Source: Methylomonas sp. ZR1 (GTDB lineage Bacteria; Pseudomonadota; Gammaproteobacteria; Methylococcales; Methylomonadaceae). Taken from it: a DNA stretch of 64,000 nucleotides. Numbering within the stretch: position 1 is the first letter of the stretch; every line of letters begins with the position of its first letter. Shown here one piece after another: positions 54,136-61,922 of the stretch. A program made the position numbers and the translations under genes. The stretch lies in the NCBI RefSeq assembly GCF_013141865.1, contig NZ_RCST01000001.1:4960001-5024000 (forward strand). The letters run 5' to 3'. Below the pieces are notes generated by a model, which saw nothing but the letters and a program-made list of their open reading frames with translations, was not told where the DNA came from and searched no databases.

Positions 54136-54972
54136 ATGAGTGAAAAATCGCTTTCCGAATTGATAGACGAGGCCATTACCTCGGGAGCCAGTGCCTTACC
54201 GGTATTTCCGCGGGCGGTAACCGAGCTGCGTTTGGCCTTGCAAGACGAAAATCGCTCGCTGGACGCGATTGCCAAACAATTGGCGATGGACGCCAGTTTA
54301 GCCAGCCAAATTTTGCGCGTTGCCAACTCGTCATTCTATGCCGGCTTGGGATCAATCAACACGGTCAAGGATGCTCTGGTCCGTTTGGGTTTGCCGCGCA
54401 TCGTCCAGATTGCCACTTTGGTCACGCAGAAAGGCTTGTTTGCGGCAAAAGATGCCGCCACTCAGCAATACATGGTCAAACTTTGGCAGCATAGCGTTGC
54501 GGTGGCCTTGGGCGCCGAATGGCTGGCCAAGCGTTTGTCGTTCCAGACGATAGCGGAAGAAGCTTTCATGGCCGGCCTGTTTCACGACATTGGCGAACTG
54601 TTGCTGCTGCGCTGCTTGGAAGATCTGGCGGCCAAGGACCTCAATCTAAATTTACCTGCCGATTTGCAGCGAGAACTGATCATCCGCCAGCACGAGAGCA
54701 AAGGCGCATGGTTGCTGCAAGAATGGAATTTACCGGAAACCTATCGTACGGTTGCCGCCAATCATCATCAGCCAGCCACCGAACATACCGGCACAGTGGA
54801 ACTGTTGGTGCGCGTAGCCGACATGGTCGCCTACAAACTGGGTATTGCGCCGCGGCCGCAGCCCGATCTGGTGATCTCCAGCAGCGAGGAAGCCGGTCGG
54901 CTCGGCCTGTCGGAGATTATGCTGGCCGAGCTGGAAATCGCGCTGGAAGATTCGCTGGCCTTGTCTGCCTGA
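54136..54972 (+). CDS. HDOD-domain signalling protein
   Basis: A 278-residue stand-alone HDOD protein with PRAVTELRLALQD, SLASQILRVANSSFYAGLG, MAGLFHDIGELLLL and ANHHQPA. HDOD proteins relate to HD-GYP enzymes but often lack activity and act in signalling. It starts 22 nt after the pilus-type ATPase gene, so the two may be co-regulated, possibly with c-di-GMP responses. Confidence 0.88.
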   Translation: MSEKSLSELIDEAITSGASALPVFPRAVTELRLALQDENRSLDAIAKQLAMDASLASQILRVANSSFYAGLGSINTVKDALVRLGLPRIVQIATLVTQKGLFAAKDAATQQYMVKLWQHSVAVALGAEWLAKRLSFQTIAEEAFMAGLFHDIGELLLLRCLEDLAAKDLNLNLPADLQRELIIRQHESKGAWLLQEWNLPETYRTVAANHHQPATEHTGTVELLVRVADMVAYKLGIAPRPQPDLVISSSEEAGRLGLSEIMLAELEIALEDSLALSA

Positions 54973-55134
54973 CACGCCAACCCCGTTCATACACCTGCGA
55001 TGCAGGGTAATCCTGTTGCTACCGATTCCAACCGGCTCGACTAATTGCCTTCGCTAAAACGCGAGGCTTTGCTTTAGAATGGCCGTCAGCCGGCATGGCC
55101 GCTTTCCCAAACTTTGCATAATCACGTTGGAACA

Positions 55135-56664
55135 ATGACCATCGAATTTTTGATCAATTTTCTGATTCTGTTGCTCGGCACTCTGGCCGCCGGGTTTTTG
55201 GCTTATCGCTCGTTTCAAAAGCGCCGGATCCAGCTCGGAGCGGAACCGACCTTGCCGCAGTACTTTATCCGGCGCAGTACATACTGGAGCGGGATTGTCC
55301 TTTACTGCTCGTTGATGGCTGGATTGTTTTTATTGCTGACTTGGCAATGGCTGCCGCTGGAGCCGTTGGTAACGCTGATCGTTAGTCATTTACGCGCCGG
55401 TGAACTGGTGAATCTGCTCTACGGTCTGGATGGTAACAAACTGTTCCCGCTAATTGCTGCCGGCATCATGCTGTTTTTCGTCGCTTGGGAAAGCCCATTT
55501 AATCCGTTGTTGATTTTACGGGACAGCATTCACGACGCCTTTGCGATTCCGACCAAAGCCGTCGAAGTGTATAACGCGCTGATCAAATCCCGGCTGTCGG
55601 CGGCGGACGACAAGATAAAAGCCCAAATCGCTGATCGTCTGTTGGTGCAAAGCATCGACGCCGGCGATTTCGATAAATCCGGCGCCACGGTCGAATACAA
55701 ATGGGCGCATAACAGCCTGCTGTTCGACCAAATCCAACACTATGCCGATCAATCTTCGTATCGTCGCCTGTTTAGCGAACCCTCGCTGAAATGGGGCGAG
55801 ATTTGCATCTCCTATAATGCAATGTCGGAAAAAGTGAATATTTGGAAAGAAGCCGAGCCGCATTACACCAAGACGGTCAACTTGCTGAAGGATTTGGACC
55901 GACTGACCGGACTGCTGTGCCGATTGCTGGCGGCGGCGGTGGTATTCGGCAGTCCCAGCGAAAACGACATGTGGGAGACGGTCAGAAAACTCGGCGGCAA
56001 TGTGCACGAAGCGCGCTTGAAGCACACTTATAAATACCTGCTGATATTCGCCGCAGCGACGGCGTTTGGCGTGATTTTGGGGCGGGAAGTGTCGGTGGCG
56101 TTGCACAACGTGTTTCTGTTTCCGGACAAACCGTTACCGCACTTTAGCTATACCACCCTGCGCTGGATAGCCTATTCAATCGCCATTTACGTGGTGCCCA
56201 TTACACTGGTTTTTGCTTTGCGGAGCATCGCATTCCGCCATCAACAGGAACCTGCTGAGCAGAATTACGGCTTTTACATGGCGATCATGTTCGTCTGCTT
56301 CCTGGTCAGTACCACCATCTCGACGTTTATCTTGGAGTTAACCTTTTATCGCCGGGATGATTTTAATTTCCTGGACAGTTTCCTCGATCACGCCCGCTGG
56401 GGGATTATGCCGGCGCTGATTTGCGGTTTCGTCGCCTACCGGATGGACGCGCCGGCCAGCGAAGCCGAAGCCCTGAGTAAAACCATCCTTTCCGCGGTGT
56501 TGGGTTTTCTGGCCTGGGGCGGGATTGCGGTGATTTTCATGCTGTATGCGACGGACGATTTGGCGATTGAGAAGCTGAATTTGCGGTTTACCTTGGTGGG
56601 GACGGCGTTTTTTGTTTCCGGATTGCTGGGGGCTGCGGCTCGGTTTAAGACGGCAAGTGATTGA
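55135..56664 (+). CDS. Polytopic membrane protein of unknown function
   Basis: About 509 residues with roughly 9 transmembrane helices (FLINFLILLLGTLAAGFLAY; YWSGIVLYCSLMAGLFLLL; LFPLIAAGIMLFFVAW; and six in the last third). A cytoplasmic-looking central region of about 170 residues separates them. No known family recognised. The ATG at 55135 is favoured over the TTG at 55114 because the hydrophobic N-terminus begins there. Not obviously in an operon. Confidence 0.75.
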   Translation: MTIEFLINFLILLLGTLAAGFLAYRSFQKRRIQLGAEPTLPQYFIRRSTYWSGIVLYCSLMAGLFLLLTWQWLPLEPLVTLIVSHLRAGELVNLLYGLDGNKLFPLIAAGIMLFFVAWESPFNPLLILRDSIHDAFAIPTKAVEVYNALIKSRLSAADDKIKAQIADRLLVQSIDAGDFDKSGATVEYKWAHNSLLFDQIQHYADQSSYRRLFSEPSLKWGEICISYNAMSEKVNIWKEAEPHYTKTVNLLKDLDRLTGLLCRLLAAAVVFGSPSENDMWETVRKLGGNVHEARLKHTYKYLLIFAAATAFGVILGREVSVALHNVFLFPDKPLPHFSYTTLRWIAYSIAIYVVPITLVFALRSIAFRHQQEPAEQNYGFYMAIMFVCFLVSTTISTFILELTFYRRDDFNFLDSFLDHARWGIMPALICGFVAYRMDAPASEAEALSKTILSAVLGFLAWGGIAVIFMLYATDDLAIEKLNLRFTLVGTAFFVSGLLGAAARFKTASD

Positions 56665-57459
56665 TGTTGGGTTTGTTGGTTTGTAGGGTAGGGACGGGGT
56701 TTTGTGTCCAGACGGTGATGGAGATTATGTGTCGCTAACGCGACGGGTGTTTTATATGTCGGTTCGCGGACCGACAACCGCGATACTTTCTTTTGCTCCG
56801 CCAAAAGAAAATATCCGAAGAAAAGGCGGCCCGGATGCCGCTTAGCTCACTCGGCACATCCCTGTGCCTCGCCCTTCGGGTGCGGTGCATGCAAATCGGC
56901 TATCCTGCCGATTTGTCCTGCGCGCCGGAGCTTTTATCGAGGGTCGGCAGAAGGGGCTTCCCAGCCCCTCCGCCGACGTGCGGCATGCCCGAAAAAGCGG
57001 GGCAGGCTCTCCCTGCCGCACCCCTTCGGGCTCATCTCGATAAAAGCTCCGGCGCGCAGGATCAAGCGGCATACGGGATCCGGTGCTCGGCGCGGCATAC
57101 GGGAGAAACCCCGTCGCGAGCTTGAAAGGCTTTGACGATTCTTTTAGATTTAGTGGAGTAGTTCCGAATAGCGAAGCTTATTCGGAAGAACGAGGGATAT
57201 TCCAAACATCGTTTGGACCATTTGCCAGATAGCATGCGAACCAAAGATTTGGTCAACATGCGTCCGATTCCGCCACGCTAATCGGACCGATCGCCTTAAA
57301 GCATTGATAGATATTTTTGGCGGAAAACTTTGCTGGAAAAGTTTAAACTGGCACGATCCGTGTGGTCTGGAAAATGACGGCAGGTTCTACTTGAGTTAGA
57401 GGTTCTTGAAAAGCTGTGAACCCTTTCTTTATCCCAGTTAACAATAGTCACAATACAAA
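56665..57459. repeat. Left structured inverted element and spacer before the cassette
   Basis: The element spans about 56730-57102 and is the inverted partner of the right copy (58448-58694). Shared ends are a 17-nt TGTCGCTAACGCGACGG unit (56730) and a 23-nt segment (57080-57102). Inside are perfect 25-nt arms at 56917-56941 and 57036-57060 enclosing two hairpins (56943-56977 and 57001-57017), a three-way junction. A further palindrome, TTCCGAATA / TATTCGGAA, is at 57162-57187, and CCGATT/AATCGG lies near 57270. No gene found. Confidence 0.8.
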
Positions 57460-57831
57460 ATGGAACTTAAAGAATTTATCGGTCAAGCACTTGTAGGTCT
57501 GATTCAGGGAGTTCTTGACGCTCAAAATAGTTTAGGAGTCAATGGAAAATACATTAACCCCCAACTTGCTACGCAGCAAGGAGTACTTGAAAAGAATGGG
57601 AAGATTGTTTCAAGGGACGGTGAGTTGGTTCAATCTGTGGAGTTCGATGTGGCTGTTACCGCTACGGAGGGTAAGGGAACTAAGGGGGGAATTGGTGTGG
57701 TGGTAGGGAACTTTACACTGGGTTCCCAAGGGCAGTCTTCAGCCGAGATTTCAGCAGTCAGTCGAATCAAATTTTCTGTGCCGGTGGCTTTACCTTATGA
57801 CGGAGGAAATGTCATAGTCGACCAACGTTAA
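57460..57831 (+). CDS. Hypothetical protein in repeat-bounded cassette
   Basis: A 123-residue protein. The N-terminus is a helical stretch (MELKEFIGQALVGLIQGVLDAQ) and the C-terminal half is a beta-strand domain (LVQSVEFDVAVTATEG; GIGVVVGNFTLG; SRIKFSVPVALP). The layout recalls small trypsin-co-occurring (Trypco2-like) domains linked to bacterial conflict systems, but this is a weak resemblance. Base use is visibly AT-richer than neighbouring genes, suggesting transfer. Confidence 0.65.
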   Translation: MELKEFIGQALVGLIQGVLDAQNSLGVNGKYINPQLATQQGVLEKNGKIVSRDGELVQSVEFDVAVTATEGKGTKGGIGVVVGNFTLGSQGQSSAEISAVSRIKFSVPVALPYDGGNVIVDQR

Positions 57832-57880
57832 TGACTTTTTTCTGTATCGATCCTGTAAATATATAGTTTGGGAGTTTTCA

Positions 57881-58252
57881 TTGGTAATTTTGAACCAGCT
57901 ACTACCTAAAAGCCTGAAGCAAAAAAATGGGTTTTTTGTTGCGGTGACTGCTGCTCTCGTTTTGATTGCTCTTCATAACCCTTTCAGCGGTTACATTACA
58001 ACTCAAGAAGTTCCTTTTTTGGAAGTACTACCACTGTCTCCGTTCTGTGACGAAGGTTGGAGAGTAGAAATGGGGGGAATTGAATATTTCTGCCAAAACG
58101 GAAGACAAGTCAGTAAGATGCCTTTTGTTGAATGGCGTACGGTACATGCGGCGTTTCCTTGGCTTTCAAAGGTAGGCAGTATGCTCTCAGTTTTTCTTGC
58201 TATCGTTACCGGTACGGTATTATGGATATTACTGTATAGGGAAGAAAAATAA
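57881..58252 (+). CDS. Hypothetical membrane protein in repeat-bounded cassette
   Basis: A 123-residue protein with two transmembrane helices (GFFVAVTAALVLIALHNPF near the start and VGSMLSVFLAIVTGTVLWILLY at the end). The extracytoplasmic loop has two cysteines (PFCDEGWRVEMGGIEYFCQ) that could form a disulfide. The start is a TTG at 57881 with GGGAG about 7 nt upstream. It lies 49 bp after the previous gene. Family unknown. Confidence 0.6.
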   Translation: MVILNQLLPKSLKQKNGFFVAVTAALVLIALHNPFSGYITTQEVPFLEVLPLSPFCDEGWRVEMGGIEYFCQNGRQVSKMPFVEWRTVHAAFPWLSKVGSMLSVFLAIVTGTVLWILLYREEK

Positions 58253-58702
58253 ATAGATTCGTAAAAAATAACTCCATTAAAATTAAGTTGGGTTATCTGC
58301 ATAAATTAAATAGCGATTAAAAGGTTCATTTATCGCGTCCATAACTTTAAATAAAACGAAAGCGCCTTATTTTGTAAAACGATAGGCGAGAAAACACCTG
58401 CCTACCGATATTTTTGCTGTTACTTTTCAATTTTGGGGTGGTTTTCCCCGTATGCCGCGCCGAGCACCGGAGCTTTTGAACGGATCAGCCCGCAGGGGCG
58501 ATGCATGGATGCATCGCGTTGCCGAAGGGGCAGGAAGCCCCTTTCGGCGACCCCGTTCAAAAGTGAGGAGCGCAGGAAACAAGCGGCATTCGGGTGGCTT
58601 TTTCTTTGGATACTTTCTTTTGGCCAAGCAAAAGAAAGTATCTCGGCTGTCGGGCCGAGACCCGACATTAAATTAATCCGTCGCGTTAGCGACACAAAAA
58701 AA
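58253..58702. repeat. Spacer and right structured inverted element
   Basis: 58253-58440 is AT-rich and featureless to me. The right element spans 58448-58694. A closing stem CTTTTGAACGG / CCGTTCAAAAG (58473-58483 with 58553-58563) encloses a GCGATGCAT / ATGCATCGC hairpin (58498-58517) and a GCCGAAGGGGC / GCCCCTTTCGGC hairpin (58521-58548). Beyond it lies the TACTTTCTTTTG...CAAAAGAAAGTA palindrome (about 58611-58641), and the element ends with CCGTCGCGTTAGCGACA. Confidence 0.8.
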
Positions 58703-59665
58703 TCAAACGTTATACGGCGTAGAAATCCAATCCCTCAACACCGCCTCATCCCGCTCCGGCAAATAAGCAAAATCCCCGGAAATATCCTTGTAGACTGCGT
58801 CAGCGCTATGAGTGGATACCAACTTGCCTTTGACCATATAAAAAAACCAGGCAAACGGATAACCGGCTTGCCGGTCAAACCGATTCAATACATTACTTAA
58901 CGCACTGCCTTTCTTGCCGGCAAAGTCTTCCAGATGCGGCAGGTTGTTTTTGTGGGTGTTGACGATTTCCACGTTGACGATTTGTTCGCCGAAGCGGCCG
59001 GTGTGCCGGTAGGGGCGGATGATCCAGTCTTCCGACATACTGTATTTTTGCCCGGCGCTGCTGCGGTTCCAGTCTTCCATGAAGCGTTGTACCGGGTGTT
59101 CGCCGGGGTGTCGCTCGTTAATCACTTCCATGAACAGCTTGACATCGGTCTTGCGGCGGTAGGTGTACCTTGAATGCCCAAAGCCGAAGCTCTCGATGCA
59201 AAAGGGTTGCAGCGGGTCGATGAATTCTTCCAGATCGTCGGGTGGATTGTTTTCGTCGACAAGCATTCGATCAGAGACTTCGTGAGTCTTGTCAATTTCG
59301 ATCAGCGTAAAATCTTCGGCTTTGGTGCCGGTCTGTACCACAAAATACAGGGTTTTGCCGGTCTGTTTGGTGGCGATCAGTTTTTGTTCCAGCGTGTAAT
59401 CGATCAGGGTTTGCAGGTTTTGCCCGCATTCCAGATAGGTGCGTTCCACCCATTCGATTAAATCGTTGGCGATGCGTTTGCCGTCCATATCCACCACGCC
59501 GCCCAGCCGGTACCATTCATCACCGGTCAAAGCCAGGCGGATGGGGTGGTCGGGAATCAGCGCCTGTAGTTTGCTGAGCAGCAAATCGTCGGTTTGGCCG
59601 GGGATGATTTTTTTACAGCAATCGGTAATGTCTTGTCCGGCAAGATTGAGTCTTGATTCAGTCAT
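58703..59665 (-). CDS. Conserved hypothetical protein at the end of the nifDK operon
   Basis: A 320-residue soluble protein with no recognised domain. Visible features are an N-terminal Cys pair (DITDCCKKII), an acidic stretch (DENNPPDDLEEFIDP) and a Trp/Tyr-rich C-terminus. It overlaps the LRV gene by 8 nt, so it belongs to the nif operon. A nitrogenase-related role is inferred only from that coupling. Confidence 0.75.
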   Translation of the reverse strand: MTESRLNLAGQDITDCCKKIIPGQTDDLLLSKLQALIPDHPIRLALTGDEWYRLGGVVDMDGKRIANDLIEWVERTYLECGQNLQTLIDYTLEQKLIATKQTGKTLYFVVQTGTKAEDFTLIEIDKTHEVSDRMLVDENNPPDDLEEFIDPLQPFCIESFGFGHSRYTYRRKTDVKLFMEVINERHPGEHPVQRFMEDWNRSSAGQKYSMSEDWIIRPYRHTGRFGEQIVNVEIVNTHKNNLPHLEDFAGKKGSALSNVLNRFDRQAGYPFAWFFYMVKGKLVSTHSADAVYKDISGDFAYLPERDEAVLRDWISTPYNV

Positions 59666-60422
59666 GATCGGCTTCAGGTGTGGAGTTTGAATGTAAGCGT
59701 TGCCTTACCAGTTCGCGGACATCCGGTTCCGGATCGTCGGCGAGAGCGGCGAGTTGCGCGGGATCGACCTTTAGTGCCGCTGTGTAGCGCACAACCCAAT
59801 CTTCGTCGTTTAACAGCATGGCTGCGTCTTCCGGCGCCATGCGTTCCGCGACGATGCGCCGTACGTCCGGCGAACGGTCGTTAGCCATCAGCCCCAGGCT
59901 GACTTCCGGCAGCCGTTCGGCAACGCGCTTGCGTACTTGTAAGTCTTCGTCTTTGATGAAACGAAACAAGCGGCCCGGTGGTAGGCGTTTGGCGACCATC
60001 AAGCGCACGATATAGTCGGGGTCGTCAGCCAGCAACTCCAGGTGTTCCGGATCGATACGGTCCGCGACCGTCATGCGTACTTCGCGGTCCGGGTCGTCGA
60101 TCAGGGCTTGTAGCTGCTGGGCCGGCAGACGAAACGCGACAGCGCGGCGCACCACTTCGTCTTCGTCGGTGATCAGCGCCGACAAGGCTTTTAGCGGTGC
60201 GTAGCGCACGGCGATGGCCCGGCGTTCCCAGAACGGGTCTTGCAAATAAAGCGTGGCGTAGGCCGGATTGACCCGAAAGAAACGGTCGATTTGTCGGCCG
60301 CTATTGATGAACACGCAGGTATCGCCGGGCATGCACCGGCCCATCAGCAGGGTTTTCCCCCGGAACGGGCAGAGGCTGCAATCGGCGACGGGCAGAGTAA
60401 CAGGGCTGTCTTGTTCCGCCAT
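59658..60422 (-). CDS. 4Fe-4S leucine-rich repeat variant (LRV) protein
   Basis: A 254-residue protein. The N-terminal cysteine cluster (CSLCPFRGKTLLMGRCMPGDTC) fits the [4Fe-4S] domain of the Azotobacter LRV protein. About eight LRV repeats follow, of the type DEDEVVRRAVAFRLPAQQL / DPDREVRMTVADRIDPEHL. The Azotobacter homologue is also encoded near nif genes; its function is not established. It overlaps the next gene by 8 nt. Confidence 0.93.
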   Translation of the reverse strand: MAEQDSPVTLPVADCSLCPFRGKTLLMGRCMPGDTCVFINSGRQIDRFFRVNPAYATLYLQDPFWERRAIAVRYAPLKALSALITDEDEVVRRAVAFRLPAQQLQALIDDPDREVRMTVADRIDPEHLELLADDPDYIVRLMVAKRLPPGRLFRFIKDEDLQVRKRVAERLPEVSLGLMANDRSPDVRRIVAERMAPEDAAMLLNDEDWVVRYTAALKVDPAQLAALADDPEPDVRELVRQRLHSNSTPEADHD

Positions 60423-60431
60423 ATTATCGTC

Positions 60432-60698
60432 TTATTCGGGAATAACTTCGGCGATCACAATGCCCGAGGCATTTTCGTAATTATCGGTAATGCGTAAGCA
60501 ATGTTCGCGGCCATCGACCAAGTACAGATTGAATCCCGCACCTTCCAATAACGGTTCATTGTTGGGCAGGTCGTCGTCCATGCAATAGGTGAAATGGACG
60601 CCGGGGTATTCGCCGCGCAGTCCACTGACGACGGTTTCGTTCAAGGCTTGGCCGTTAATTTTCTCGGCTATGGTTTGCAGTTGCTCTGGACTAATCAT
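60432..60698 (-). CDS. DUF6129-type small nif-operon protein
   Basis: An 88-residue protein starting MISPEQLQTIAEKINGQALN, with VHFTYCMDDDL and FNLYLVDGREHCLRIT. I believe it belongs to a small family repeatedly found between nifY and LRV genes. No function is known. It begins 2 nt after the upstream stop. Confidence 0.75.
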   Translation of the reverse strand: MISPEQLQTIAEKINGQALNETVVSGLRGEYPGVHFTYCMDDDLPNNEPLLEGAGFNLYLVDGREHCLRITDNYENASGIVIAEVIPE

Positions 60699-60700
60699 CG

Positions 60701-61393
60701 CTAGGATTCCTGTTCGAAACAAACGCGCTGCACGGGCTGGATGCCCATCGATTTAGCCAGCCACGGCGGCGGGGCATGCGCTAAAACGATTTGCAGTTGT
60801 TTGATAATTTGAGTGATGGCTTCGCCCTGGTCGGCTTTAACCGGATGAATGCCGTATTTGATAAGTTTTGCCGCCGCCGGGCCGCCGATAGAAGCAATAT
60901 ACAACACTCGGCAATCGGCGATCAGTTCTGCGCGATACACATTCTTGTCGTCATGCTGCCGTTGCGCGTCGCTATCGATGCTGCGCACATCGACGAGCCG
61001 GGCGTCGTCCGCGGCAATCTGATAAATCAAAAACTGCCGGCACGAGCCAAAATGCCCGCTGATTAACTGCGGATCGTCGCTGCCGATGGCAATTCGGATC
61101 GAGCTGGCGGATGCAATTGTCTGGCAGGGATCGGCTATCGGCGCGGGTTCCTCGCTGTTTTGCAGAATGCGCAACGATTCACGGATACTGTCGGCGTTGG
61201 CGACAATGCCGAAATTGTTCAAGGCTTGTTGGAACTGGGCTTTGCCGAGTTCGGCCAGGTTTTTGTCGTTTAATGCTGTGCCTATACAGGCACGCAGCAC
61301 GGAGATAAACAGTTTGGGAGGGGTATCGGGCAGGGCGCGAGCCGCCAGCCCGATGCGCAGTGCCAGTTCCCGGGTTAAGGTAGACTGGCTCAT
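60701..61393 (-). CDS. nifY: NifY/NafY-type FeMo-cofactor binding protein
   Basis: A 230-residue protein. The N-terminal helical domain (ALRIGLAARALPDTPPKLFISVL) resembles the NafY N-domain. The C-terminal NifX/NifB-like domain (IRIAIGSDDPQLISGHFGSCRQFLIYQIA; LYIASIGGPAAAKLIKYGIHP) is the fold that binds FeMo-co or its precursor. It probably stabilises apo-dinitrogenase and delivers cofactor. It lies 4 nt after the ferredoxin gene. Confidence 0.88.
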   Translation of the reverse strand: MSQSTLTRELALRIGLAARALPDTPPKLFISVLRACIGTALNDKNLAELGKAQFQQALNNFGIVANADSIRESLRILQNSEEPAPIADPCQTIASASSIRIAIGSDDPQLISGHFGSCRQFLIYQIAADDARLVDVRSIDSDAQRQHDDKNVYRAELIADCRVLYIASIGGPAAAKLIKYGIHPVKADQGEAITQIIKQLQIVLAHAPPPWLAKSMGIQPVQRVCFEQES

Positions 61394-61397
61394 GGCG

Positions 61398-61598
61398 TCA
61401 AGCCACTAAAGGCAGAATGCAGTTGTCGATTGGGCAAACCTTGACGCATTGCGGTTCGTCGTAATCGCCATTGCATTCCGTGCAAGTTTTTTTGTTGATT
61501 TCAAAAACAATTGCCCCTTCCTTGATGGAGTCGGTAGGGCACACCGGCAGGCAATCGCCGCAGGAGATGCATTCTTCGGCAACAATATACAGAGACAT
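61398..61598 (-). CDS. 2[4Fe-4S] ferredoxin of the nif operon
   Basis: A 66-residue ferredoxin with two cluster motifs, CISCGDCLPVCP and CTECNGDYDEPQCVKVCP. The second has the longer spacing typical of nif/FdxN-type and Alvin-type ferredoxins. A likely electron carrier to nitrogenase or in cofactor assembly. A GGAGGAATAAAGCC site precedes the ATG at 61598. It lies 4 nt after nifT. Confidence 0.92.
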   Translation of the reverse strand: MSLYIVAEECISCGDCLPVCPTDSIKEGAIVFEINKKTCTECNGDYDEPQCVKVCPIDNCILPLVA

Positions 61599-61602
61599 GG
61601 CT

Positions 61603-61824
61603 TTATTCCTCCGATAATCGTTTAGCTTGCAAAGTTGTTGGGATTTTAGGCGGAGGTGACAGCGGATCAAAGTAATATTTGGATCCGTCACCCAAAACCA
61701 CTTCACCGCCCCATTTATCGGCGCTGTCAAATTCTAAGGATTCGATGGTTTCTTCAAGGTCTTTTTTAGCGATGTAGAACAGCAATTTGCCGTCTTCGCG
61801 TTTCCTGAGCATGACGCTAGGCAT
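61603..61824 (-). CDS. nifT: Nitrogen fixation protein NifT/FixU
   Basis: A 73-residue NifT (MPSVMLRKREDGKLLFYIAKKDLEE; WGGEVVLGDGSKYYFDP). Role uncertain, though regularly placed after nifK. The ATG at 61824 is chosen because it matches the family N-terminus. The 98-bp gap to nifK contains two hairpins. Confidence 0.93.
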   Translation of the reverse strand: MPSVMLRKREDGKLLFYIAKKDLEETIESLEFDSADKWGGEVVLGDGSKYYFDPLSPPPKIPTTLQAKRLSEE

Positions 61825-61847
61825 TGGGATTCTCCAGACAAGTGTAG

Positions 61848-61916
61848 GTCGGGTTAAGCCTGCGCTGTAACCCGACACGATATGATTGACTGGTGGGCAC
61901 CGTGGCGGTGCCCACC
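61848..61916. repeat. Two tandem palindromes between nifK and nifT
   Basis: First, GTCGGGTTA / TAACCCGAC (61848-61876), a common interspersed repeat type. Second, an 11-bp perfect stem GGTGGGCACCG / CGGTGCCCACC with a 3-nt loop (61892-61916), 6 nt beyond the nifK stop. Likely to stabilise the upstream nifDK message or attenuate readthrough. Confidence 0.75.
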
Positions 61917-61922
61917 CTACGC

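Noticed and set aside
56793..57125. 110-codon open frame in the left repeat
   Set aside because: The sequence is a nested palindrome, and the translation is low-complexity with no ribosome site.
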